Source: Synergistaceae bacterium
GTDB taxonomy: Bacteria; Synergistota; Synergistia; Synergistales; Aminobacteriaceae
NCBI GenBank assembly: GCA_017394925.1
Contig: JAFPWQ010000019.1
Coordinates: 1-11,213 of the forward strand
DNA: 11,213 nt
Direction: 5' to 3'
This document shows positions 1 to 6,575 of the stretch, piece after piece; positions within the stretch are counted from its first letter, which is position 1; every line of letters starts with the position of its first letter. A program made the position numbers and the translations under genes. Under the pieces are notes generated by a model that saw only the letters and a list, made by a program, of their open reading frames with translations, was not told the DNA's origin and made no database searches.

Positions 1-241
1 AGCCGAGTTTTTTCGTGTCCAGTTCTGCCGCTATTTTCGCCTGCAGTGTTCCCGTTCCGCCGTAAAAGAATTCTATATCGTAATTCGGGAATTTCTCGCG
101 AAGTGTTTCCGTCATGGCCTCGATTATGTCTTCATACATTGATGTGTAAATCGTAACTTTGGGTTTGTCTGCCGCAAATGAAACGCATGACAGTGAGACA
201 AGAACAACAAGTGAAATCATAATCATCATAAATTTTTTCAT
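1..241 (-). CDS. ABC transporter substrate-binding protein, N-terminal part (iron/AfuA-FbpA-like family 1 solute-binding protein)
   Basis: Only the first 80 codons are present; the gene continues past the left edge. The protein begins with a clear secretion signal: basic MKK, a hydrophobic core over about residues 4-20, and a likely signal peptidase I site after VSFA (about residue 23). The cysteine in the core lacks a leucine at -3, so a lipobox is unlikely. The mature start (VTIYTSMYEDII, then a GGTGTLQAKIAAEL segment) resembles periplasmic binding proteins of the ferric-iron/thiamine/polyamine group, which hand ligand to an inner-membrane ABC permease. The ligand cannot be told from this fragment. 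The ATG is supported by GGAGG at 250-254, 8 bases upstream. It is divergent from gltX. The family call is fairly sure; the iron assignment is tentative. Confidence 0.75.
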   Translation of the reverse strand, partial: MKKFMMIMISLVVLVSLSCVSFAADKPKVTIYTSMYEDIIEAMTETLREKFPNYDIEFFYGGTGTLQAKIAAELDTKKLG

Positions 242-263
242 TCTTAAAACCTCCGTTTATTTA

Positions 264-287
264 TGATAAGCGCAAGTAAGTTTATCA
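264..287. repeat. Short inverted repeat, possible operator
   Basis: TGATAA (264-269) and TTATCA (282-287) form a perfect 6-bp inverted repeat with a 12-base centre. It lies between the proposed promoter of the leftward transporter gene and its ribosome binding site, where a repressor could block transcription. Half-sites this AT-rich can occur by chance, so this is a candidate only. Confidence 0.3.
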
Positions 288-294
288 CAATTCG

Positions 295-323
295 ATATAA
301 TACATTAAATACTTCATATACAA
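295..323 (-). promoter_or_regulatory. Candidate promoter for the substrate-binding protein gene
   Basis: Read on the minus strand, TTGTAT (323-318) is followed after 17 bases by TTATAT (300-295), with TATTAT (302-297) as an alternative -10 at 15 bases. This would give a leader of about 45 bases before the ATG at 241. A second possible pair closer to the gene (TTGTGA at 290-285, TATCAT at 268-263) would start transcription almost at the ribosome binding site and is less likely. No experimental support. Confidence 0.35.
296..301 (+). promoter_or_regulatory. Consensus -10 box upstream of gltX
   Basis: A perfect TATAAT lies about 40 bases before the gltX ATG, implying a start near 308 and a leader of about 34 bases. 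I see no good -35 hexamer 16-18 bases upstream (the region reads CGCAAGTAAG), so strength is uncertain. It overlaps the proposed -10 of the divergent transporter gene, so the two promoters may compete. The gltX ribosome binding site GGAGG is at 326-330, 11 bases before the ATG. Confidence 0.45.
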
Positions 324-341
324 CTGGAGGAAATTTTTTCA

Positions 342-1691
342 ATGGCAGATAATAAAACTGTACGCGTCAGATTTGCACCCAGTCCAACGGGAGCCCTGCA
401 TATCGGCGGAGGACATACGGCGTTATTCAACTGGTTATGGGCAAGGCATAACAACGGCAAGTTCATTCTCAGAATTGAAGATACTGACCTTGTGCGCTCA
501 ACCAAAGAATATGAATCAACAATCATGTCGGGAATGGTCTGGCTTGGCTTAGACTGGGATGAAGGTCCTGACATCGGCGGTGAATGCGGACCTTACAGAC
601 AATCAGAGAGACTCGATATTTACCGCGAGTATGCGAATCGTCTTGTTGATGAGGGCAAAGCATATCGTGATGGTGAAGCGATAATATTCCGTGTTGAACC
701 GGGACAGGATATTTCATTCAGAGATATAGTTTACGGTCAGATTGACGTGATGAGCGATGGACTTCGTGAAAAGGATTCGGACAAGCTCAAGGATATAGTC
801 ATCATTAAGAGCGACGGTATGCCCACATATAATTATGCTGTCGTGATTGATGACCATCTCATGAAAATATCTCACGTAATCAGAGGCGAGGATCATATAT
901 CAAATACTCCCAAGCAGATTTTGCTTTATCGTGCGTTAGGCTGGGAAGTTCCAGAGTTCGCACATTTGCCCATGATTTTAGGCCGCGATAAGAAAAAACT
1001 CAGCAAACGACACGGTGCCACAAGCATATATGAATACCGCGACATGGGATATATGCCGGATAGCATGTTCAACTTTCTGGCTCTGCTTGGCTGGTCTGCA
1101 GGTGATGACAAAGAGATTTTCACCCGCAAAGAAGCCGCTGGACTCTTTGAACTCTCACGGGTAACACGAAAAGCAGCAGTGTTTGACTTCGACAAATTGA
1201 ATTACATCAATCAGGAACACCTGAAGGCATTAGACCCGTATATCAGGCTCTCAATGATAAAACCGTTCTGGATTGAGGCAGGCTTACCCGTTGCAGATGT
1301 CGAAGCTGAACGAGGCGAAAAGTATCTCGCTGATGCATTAACGCTCATGGCCGGAAGAGGACGCACGGCTAAAGAAATGGCTGACTTCTCAGATTATTTT
1401 GTGTCGTTTGAACCAGTCAAAGCCCGCTGGAATTCTGACGGTTTAGACAAAGACAGGCTCAAAGAGTTTTTCACGGCAATTTTTGCGTCCGACGAATGGA
1501 AAGCACCTAAACTTGAAGAGATTGCGCGCTCATGGATTGGTTCACATGAAGGGGCAAAGATGAAAGATTATGCTATGCCTTTGAGATTTGCATTGACAGG
1601 AATGAAAGTAAGCCCGGGAATTTTTGAAGTTGCTGAGCTTTTAGGAATTGATGAATGCAGAAAAAGACTCGAATATTTCGGCCTGATGTAA
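342..1691 (+). CDS. gltX: Glutamyl-tRNA synthetase (GluRS), compact form
   Basis: This class I aminoacyl-tRNA synthetase charges tRNA with glutamate in the cytoplasm. The HIGH-type motif is in FAPSPTGALHIGG (residues 11-23) and the KMSKS-type motif is KLSKR (219-223). RIEDTD (44-49), SDGMPTYNYAVVIDD (157-171) and HVIRGEDHISNTPKQ (178-192) are standard GluRS signatures. The C-terminal tRNA-binding half is normal and ends with the usual PLRFALTG and SPGIFE segments. At 449 residues it is shorter than the usual 470-490. The shortage is internal: after GKAY (106-109) the family normally has roughly 35-50 residues, often including a zinc-knuckle-like CxC and a YDG(R/K)xR segment, whereas here the chain passes almost directly to IIFRVEPG (114-121). 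The downstream stretch at 136-150 is a few residues longer than usual. Reading frame and catalytic motifs are intact, so it should be functional. Whether it also charges tRNA-Gln cannot be told from this. Confidence 0.95.
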   Translation: MADNKTVRVRFAPSPTGALHIGGGHTALFNWLWARHNNGKFILRIEDTDLVRSTKEYESTIMSGMVWLGLDWDEGPDIGGECGPYRQSERLDIYREYANRLVDEGKAYRDGEAIIFRVEPGQDISFRDIVYGQIDVMSDGLREKDSDKLKDIVIIKSDGMPTYNYAVVIDDHLMKISHVIRGEDHISNTPKQILLYRALGWEVPEFAHLPMILGRDKKKLSKRHGATSIYEYRDMGYMPDSMFNFLALLGWSAGDDKEIFTRKEAAGLFELSRVTRKAAVFDFDKLNYINQEHLKALDPYIRLSMIKPFWIEAGLPVADVEAERGEKYLADALTLMAGRGRTAKEMADFSDYFVSFEPVKARWNSDGLDKDRLKEFFTAIFASDEWKAPKLEEIARSWIGSHEGAKMKDYAMPLRFALTGMKVSPGIFEVAELLGIDECRKRLEYFGLM

Positions 1692-1696
1692 AAATT

Positions 1697-1731
1697 ATCC
1701 CCTTGTCTTTAACGGCAGGGGGATTTTATAT
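1697..1731. terminator. Rho-independent terminator, probably bidirectional
   Basis: A 9-bp stem pairs 1697-1705 (ATCCCCTTG) with 1716-1724 (CAGGGGGAT), including one T-G pair, around a 10-base loop. On the plus strand it is followed by TTT, ATA and further T bases. On the minus strand the stem is followed by AATTTTT. It sits 5 bases after the gltX stop and 18 bases after the stop of the convergent flippase gene, so it can serve both transcripts. Confidence 0.8.
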
Positions 1732-1742
1732 TTTAATTGCTC

Positions 1743-3092
1743 TCAGTCATAATATATTTCACGTATCGCCTTTAACGGCCAGTACCATACGTTATAGCTT
1801 AACTGACTGATTATCTGTGCGCATATTAATCCCCATACGCCTAAATCAAATATTCCCATTGCTATAAATGAAAGTGCTACTCCTGAAATTGCAGAGATTA
1901 TATATGCTTTGAGATATACTATCCTGTTAGTGCATGAAAAATATGACGCGTAACAATCCCTGAAACCAAGCATAATATTATATAAAGCTATCCCCAAAAA
2001 TACAGGAACTGATACAACTGCACCGGGTTTTACGAGCTTAAGCAAGGGCCTTCCAACAAGAATAAATCCTGTAACGCCCATAATGAACAGTCCTATGAAC
2101 GTAAAGACTATATATTTCATTATGCTTCGTATTTTTGCACGGTCTGACATGATATAGGCATTCTGAATTTCCGGCTGTTTGGCACCGTATAACGTCTTTG
2201 AAATATGATTTATTGCCGTCGCTATCTGTACACCGATTGAATATATACCTGTCTGCGATAAAGGCATGTACACAGAGCATATTATCACTGAGGCCTGAGA
2301 GCATAAATAATCGCATATTGAAATAAGGCCGTCCCTCCATGCATTATGCCATACGGTTATGAATACTTCTTTTAATTTCGCCAATGATGTCTTTGTCTGG
2401 ACTTTCGCAAGATTTTTCCCGATGTCTTTATATTTATAGAAATGATACTTGCCCAGTAACCTGAGGACTAGTCCGTACACTAAATATGCACATGACGCGC
2501 CGATTATCCCGAAGCCCATGAATAAAAATATTATCATCAGGATTATATGTGCCGCCCTCGCATATAACATATTCTTATTGGCCTGCGTTATTGCTCCTAC
2601 TCCGTGCAAAAACGTGCCATAATATCCGTAGTATAAATTCAGAAAGACTGCAAAAGCATATATCAGCCACGCTATGACGGGTACATTGCTGCCTGAATTG
2701 CGCGTGATGTAACGCACATAAAGACTTCCGGCTGTTATGAGAATTAATAATGCTGTTACTGAAATTGAAGCGTATATAATTTTCGAGGCAGATAATACTT
2801 CTTTCATTAAGGCATAATTCGGTTCTGAATTCTCAGAGAATACTACGCCTTCTTTCTTTAATTCATTCGCTCCGCTCCAGCAGTATGTGATATTCCGCGC
2901 AAATGTTACTGCAAAGCCGAAATCAAATAATGCCGTTATATTTCCCATGCTCACAAGTACATACCAGAGACCAAGCATGTCAGGTGTCAGGAAATACATC
3001 AAGAACGGAAGCATAAAGAAATTTGCTCCCATTGATACAATTGTTCCCATATAACTCCAGATTACATCCCTGCGCGTGATTTCTATCTGCAT
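1743..3092 (-). CDS. wzx: Wzx-type polysaccharide flippase (MOP superfamily)
   Basis: This 449-residue integral membrane protein has about 12 hydrophobic segments, beginning at residues 14-35 and 39-62 and alternating with short basic loops, which is the size and layout of Wzx/RfbX flippases. The N-terminus (ITRRDVIWSYMGT, then GLWYVLVSMGNITALFDFGF at 41-60) is typical of polysaccharide-biosynthesis members of the MOP superfamily. Such proteins move undecaprenyl-diphosphate-linked glycan units from the cytoplasmic to the periplasmic face of the inner membrane. The ATG at 3092 is supported by GGAGGG (3103-3098), 5 bases upstream. It is the last gene of the polysaccharide operon, 36 bases after the polymerase gene, and faces the terminator shared with gltX. 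Substrate specificity cannot be inferred. Confidence 0.85.
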   Translation of the reverse strand: MQIEITRRDVIWSYMGTIVSMGANFFMLPFLMYFLTPDMLGLWYVLVSMGNITALFDFGFAVTFARNITYCWSGANELKKEGVVFSENSEPNYALMKEVLSASKIIYASISVTALLILITAGSLYVRYITRNSGSNVPVIAWLIYAFAVFLNLYYGYYGTFLHGVGAITQANKNMLYARAAHIILMIIFLFMGFGIIGASCAYLVYGLVLRLLGKYHFYKYKDIGKNLAKVQTKTSLAKLKEVFITVWHNAWRDGLISICDYLCSQASVIICSVYMPLSQTGIYSIGVQIATAINHISKTLYGAKQPEIQNAYIMSDRAKIRSIMKYIVFTFIGLFIMGVTGFILVGRPLLKLVKPGAVVSVPVFLGIALYNIMLGFRDCYASYFSCTNRIVYLKAYIISAISGVALSFIAMGIFDLGVWGLICAQIISQLSYNVWYWPLKAIREIYYD

Positions 3093-3100
3093 TATATCCC

Positions 3101-3130
3101 TCCGTTTATGCTTTTATGTGCTTTTATGTT
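3101..3130 (-). repeat. 10-bp tandem repeat in the wzy-wzx gap
   Basis: On the minus strand ACATAAAAGC occurs twice in direct succession (3129-3120 and 3119-3110), then a partial third copy (ATAAACGG) merges into the GGAGGG ribosome binding site of wzx. It fills almost the whole 36-base gap between polymerase and flippase genes. Copy-number change here would alter the distance between the wzy stop codon and the wzx start site without touching either protein. Confidence 0.6.
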
Positions 3131-4430
3131 AGAATAACTTGAATTTCTTTTCGATTAACAGCCAGAAGAAAAATTTCACCAGAACTAAAAATATTATATT
3201 CTGAAGCGTTAAGAGCGAGGCTATACGGTCATCATAACATGCCCAGATTAAGCCCGTCATGAACTGACAGTAATATATTCTCATCAAATGATGCTCTTTG
3301 TTAATATTATTCGAGTATAACAGCTTGTAATAAAATACAAATGAATATATCAGTGAGACTATGCATGTCATCACAAATACTCCAGTTGTGCCGAAATCTT
3401 TATACCACCGGCCGAATATAGTTACAGTGTTTCCGTAAATGTCAAATTCACTGGTTATCATTATAATATCATCGCTGGGTATTATCCCGATGTTATATAA
3501 TAACGCGTAAACAAATGCAAAGCTCGCCTGCCCGAAATGCGTTGTGTGCGGGTCATCTATGTGCCTGTTGAAAAAATATAACCCTCCGCAGATATATTCT
3601 ACAAAGTTCTGAAATGATGACTTCTGCGTCTCTACACGACCTACAAAACTTCCTGCCACCGTGAATAATCCGCCTATAAGTACTAAAACAGGCAGTATCT
3701 TCCAGATGAACGCATATATTTTTCTCCGTCCGCCGGGCTTCATGTTCAGCACTACATATATCATCATGAGAAACAGCATTGCTTCTACTCCCGTTTGCCT
3801 TGCTCCATTGTAGACCGTACAGAATACCGTATATAATAACGCGTCAATTATGTAGCTTAATACACTTTTAACAGGAACTCCGCAGACAGTCAGATTATAG
3901 ATCATGATATAGCCGAATAAGTCCATTATTACGATATTTATCTTGTATAACTGTGATACTATAAATCTATATCTTATGTTCGGACTATTGAGTATAAGAC
4001 CGCGGTATTCCTTCATTCGCGCTGACCAGCTTCCCCCGCTCGTGTTCACATAAAGCACATATATTGCCGCCAGCAATGACAGTGCAAATAATATTATTAC
4101 GCATATCTGTATCTGCCAGTTTACGATTAAAGGCTCATGCTTAATCTTTATTTCAGGTTTTTGCTCTTCATATGAAGACGTACGCAAAAGATATACGCAT
4201 AATTCAGTCAGAATGAATAATAATCCGGCTATGGCAAATATACTGAATGTCCTTAACCCGATTGCAAATAACATTCCCATTGTATTAGCCGCATAGTACG
4301 CAAGACATAACATACCTGAAAGTGAGACTAAAAAAACTACACTGGGCGATAAAAAATTTCCGTTGAATAACCAGAATGATAACCCCGTGTAAACAAGATA
4401 TATAATCATTAAGAGAAGCAGATTTCCCAT
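3129..4430 (-). CDS. wzy: Wzy-type oligosaccharide repeat unit polymerase
   Basis: This 433-residue, very hydrophobic protein has about a dozen predicted membrane segments and a large non-membrane stretch at about residues 262-345. That loop carries YICGGLYFFNRH (279-290) and GNTVTIFGRWYKDFGTTG (333-350). The latter resembles the N-x-x-T-x-F ... DFG-x-x-G signature I associate with oligosaccharide repeat unit polymerases. The motif NGARQTG (208-214) supplies a conserved arginine. Wzy enzymes join undecaprenyl-linked repeat units in the periplasm. The ATG is 7 bases after the stop of the upstream glycosyltransferase and has no clear ribosome binding site, suggesting translation coupled to that gene. 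The neighbouring flippase and the upstream chain-length regulator support the role. An O-antigen ligase (WaaL) is the main alternative because the two families look alike, but the motif fits Wzy better. Confidence 0.8.
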   Translation of the reverse strand: MGNLLLLMIIYLVYTGLSFWLFNGNFLSPSVVFLVSLSGMLCLAYYAANTMGMLFAIGLRTFSIFAIAGLLFILTELCVYLLRTSSYEEQKPEIKIKHEPLIVNWQIQICVIILFALSLLAAIYVLYVNTSGGSWSARMKEYRGLILNSPNIRYRFIVSQLYKINIVIMDLFGYIMIYNLTVCGVPVKSVLSYIIDALLYTVFCTVYNGARQTGVEAMLFLMMIYVVLNMKPGGRRKIYAFIWKILPVLVLIGGLFTVAGSFVGRVETQKSSFQNFVEYICGGLYFFNRHIDDPHTTHFGQASFAFVYALLYNIGIIPSDDIIMITSEFDIYGNTVTIFGRWYKDFGTTGVFVMTCIVSLIYSFVFYYKLLYSNNINKEHHLMRIYYCQFMTGLIWACYDDRIASLLTLQNIIFLVLVKFFFWLLIEKKFKLF

Positions 4431-4437
4431 GATTAAA

Positions 4438-5484
4438 TTAAATCTTAAGGCTTAATATTTTTTCGAGTACCATTGAAACGCTTATATTCTCAAGACATTT
4501 GTGATATCCGCATTCTATTGCTCTTCTGGTCGCATAACACGGTGCACACTCATAATTCAGATTTATGATTTCGCCGTTTGCAGGACGCCATTGAAGATAA
4601 TCCGAACCTCCCATTATCGTAAGCGTCTTTATACCCATTCCCGCCGCACAGTGCATCATTCCGCCCTCGCCGCCTATTACAAGAGAACATGCACTCAGTA
4701 ATGCAAGGCTTTGCTTTAGTGAAGTCCTGCCGATAAAATTCATGATATGCTCATTTTCAGGAATATTTATATTGCGTTCATGAATTTCATTTAATTCTTT
4801 GACACCTCCAAGCAATATTACATCATAGCCATGTTTCACAAGTTCTTCTGAAAGTCTCACCCATTTTTCATATGACCATGATTTTACGTCATATATTATC
4901 TCCTTGCCGTTCTCTATAAACGTGTATGCATTAGTGCCCGCTGATAATCCGATAATTTTGCGTGTGCCGTTAAGTGATGTTAATATGCTCTTATCCGTCA
5001 GTGTTACGTCAATATTATCTGTTTTCAGGTCTCTTTCTATGCCCGTTGCTTTTAACGTTAATCTGTCCCGTTCAAGATAATGTGCCCTGTCTGGGACTTC
5101 GGCGTAAATATCAACGTGTTCTTTCAGATAACCCACTATCTTTTTGCATCCTGACCAACGCATTATCCTGAATATCCAGAATGATGGTGCTATGCCGTCA
5201 TGACCAATCCCGCCGTCGCGGACAAAACCATAATCATAATGATTTAATATGAGCTGAAATAATAATTTCAAACAGTGAAGTTTTGACTGCGAATTGTACC
5301 AGTATAAATTTCTGACATAATGCTGGCATTCAATTATATTTTTGTTCACATTCCAGCTTGAAACTGAGCCCTTCGTCAGAAAATCTATATTTGCATCCGG
5401 GTATTCTTCTTTTATTGCTCTGGCCATCGGCAATTTCTGCACCATGTCCCCAATTCCTGAGCCTGTATGAATCAAAAAATTCAT
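4438..5484 (-). CDS. Glycosyltransferase family 9 protein (heptosyltransferase-like)
   Basis: A 348-residue cytoplasmic GT-B fold enzyme of the GT9 family, which typically transfers heptose from ADP-heptose to lipopolysaccharide core acceptors. The N-terminal loop IHTGSGIGDMVQKLPMARAI (5-24) matches the GxGD-x(n)-P start of the family. The donor half has SAGTNAY (181-187), VILLGG (222-227) and the signature GGEGGMMHCAAGMGIKTLTI (271-290). Near the C-terminus, Cys313 and Cys316 (CAPC) with Cys325 and Cys330 form the cysteine cluster common in this family. Start and stop fit an operon: its ATG overlaps the gmhB stop as ATGA (5484-5481), with a G-rich ribosome binding site (5496-5492) 7 bases upstream. 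Location beside three ADP-heptose genes supports heptose as donor sugar, though acceptor and linkage are unknown. Confidence 0.88.
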   Translation of the reverse strand: MNFLIHTGSGIGDMVQKLPMARAIKEEYPDANIDFLTKGSVSSWNVNKNIIECQHYVRNLYWYNSQSKLHCLKLLFQLILNHYDYGFVRDGGIGHDGIAPSFWIFRIMRWSGCKKIVGYLKEHVDIYAEVPDRAHYLERDRLTLKATGIERDLKTDNIDVTLTDKSILTSLNGTRKIIGLSAGTNAYTFIENGKEIIYDVKSWSYEKWVRLSEELVKHGYDVILLGGVKELNEIHERNINIPENEHIMNFIGRTSLKQSLALLSACSLVIGGEGGMMHCAAGMGIKTLTIMGGSDYLQWRPANGEIINLNYECAPCYATRRAIECGYHKCLENISVSMVLEKILSLKI

Positions 5485-6002
5485 GAATTAACCCCCGTTA
5501 TTATTTCTGCCGCCTCGTATAAACTCAAAACATCACGGCCAATAAGAAAGCCTTTGCACTCACTCACTGAACATATTGCAATATCACGTTCTTTATCTCC
5601 AATTGCATAACTCCGCGATAAATCTATATTGAAATCATGAACTGCACGCTCAAATAATCCCAGTGAAGGCTTACGGCATGTGCATATCTTTCTGTAGCGT
5701 TCAACTTCTGCATCGGGCAAATGAGGACAATAATATACTCCTGAAATATTTACGCCGGATTTAGACAGTTCACCCTTCATGTAGTCCGTCAGAACCGCAA
5801 AATCTTCTTCAGTGTAATAGCCCCGGCCTATTCCTGACTGATTCGTTATGATTATGAGAAGATAGCCGGCTTCTTGTAAGTTTCTTAACGCTTCAACTGC
5901 ACCGGGCAAAAATTCAAAGTCGCTTATCCTGTATAAATAGCCCTTGTCGATATTTATCGTCCCGTCGCGGTCAAGAAATACTGCTTTGCGCTTTTCGCTC
6001 AT
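5481..6002 (-). CDS. gmhB: D-glycero-beta-D-manno-heptose 1,7-bisphosphate 7-phosphatase
   Basis: This HAD-family phosphatase removes the 7-phosphate from heptose 1,7-bisphosphate, giving heptose 1-phosphate, the third step of ADP-heptose synthesis. FLDRDGTIN (9-17) holds nucleophile Asp11 and acid/base Asp13. TNQSG (53-57) is motif II, and Lys111 with GDKERD (135-140) supply motifs III and IV. A zinc site Cys92-x-His94 ... Cys107-x-Cys109 is complete, as in GmhB and the histidinol-phosphatase relatives. The 173-residue length is normal for GmhB. The ATG overlaps the gmhA stop as ATGA (6002-5999). Flanking gmhA and hldE rule in heptose over histidine synthesis. The beta anomer is inferred from the HldE partner. 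Confidence 0.93.
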   Translation of the reverse strand: MSEKRKAVFLDRDGTINIDKGYLYRISDFEFLPGAVEALRNLQEAGYLLIIITNQSGIGRGYYTEEDFAVLTDYMKGELSKSGVNISGVYYCPHLPDAEVERYRKICTCRKPSLGLFERAVHDFNIDLSRSYAIGDKERDIAICSVSECKGFLIGRDVLSLYEAAEIITGVNS

Positions 6003-6574
6003 GAGGCTAATATGCTTTCGGAAATTTCACATAATATGTGTATCAGGCATATATGGCTCTCCTGTACTCTTGCTGTTACATTGCACGGAACAACAAGCGC
6101 ATAATCTACTTCAGGGGCAATTTTTCCACCGTCTTTGCCCAGTAACGCCGCCGTCTTTGCGCCTTTTCTCTTCGCAGCTTCTATTGCATTCATGACATTC
6201 TTTGAGTTCCCGCTCGTGCTTATGCCGATTAATATATCTTTGTCCGTTACGTGTGCTTCGGCCTGACGCGAAAATACTTCGTCATATGAATAGTCATTCG
6301 CTATTGCCGTCATCGTCGCTACATCTGCATTCAGAACTACAGCAGGCCATGCGTTACGCTCACGCTGAAATCGTCCGACTATCTCGCCCGCAAAATGAAG
6401 TGCATCACTCGCTGAGCCTCCATTGCCGCATAATATTAACTTGCCGCCGTTACGTATGCATGAGACTATCTCATCAGCAAGACATGATACGCGTTCTAAC
6501 AGTTCTTCATTCTCAAGTAATCCCTGCTTTACTCTTATGCTCTCCTGTATTCTTTCTTTCACAAGTTCATACAT
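5999..6574 (-). CDS. gmhA: Phosphoheptose isomerase (sedoheptulose 7-phosphate isomerase)
   Basis: GmhA converts sedoheptulose 7-phosphate from the pentose phosphate pathway to D-glycero-D-manno-heptose 7-phosphate, the entry step to ADP-heptose. It is a single SIS-domain protein with GNGGSASDA (50-58) and the phosphate-binding ISTSGNS (118-124). His60 and Glu64, and Gln171 and His179 in the QESHICLIHI segment (171-180), line up with the zinc and active-site residues known in E. coli GmhA. I chose the ATG at 6574: it gives 191 residues, the family length, with GGGAG (6587-6583) 8 bases upstream and the hldE stop codon one base before it. A longer in-frame version starting at 6631 would add a basic, non-conserved leader lying inside hldE. 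Confidence 0.95.
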   Translation of the reverse strand: MYELVKERIQESIRVKQGLLENEELLERVSCLADEIVSCIRNGGKLILCGNGGSASDALHFAGEIVGRFQRERNAWPAVVLNADVATMTAIANDYSYDEVFSRQAEAHVTDKDILIGISTSGNSKNVMNAIEAAKRKGAKTAALLGKDGGKIAPEVDYALVVPCNVTARVQESHICLIHILCEISESILAS

Positions 6575-6575
6575 G

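Noticed and set aside
264..287. Fur box for the transporter gene
   Set aside because: Only a TGATAA/TTATCA pair is present; the 19-base Fur consensus with repeated GATAAT units is not matched.
5481..6002. Histidinol-phosphatase (HisB N-domain) as an alternative for the HAD phosphatase
   Set aside because: The families are related, but adjacency to gmhA and hldE and the overlapping start and stop codons make GmhB far more likely; no histidine genes are present.
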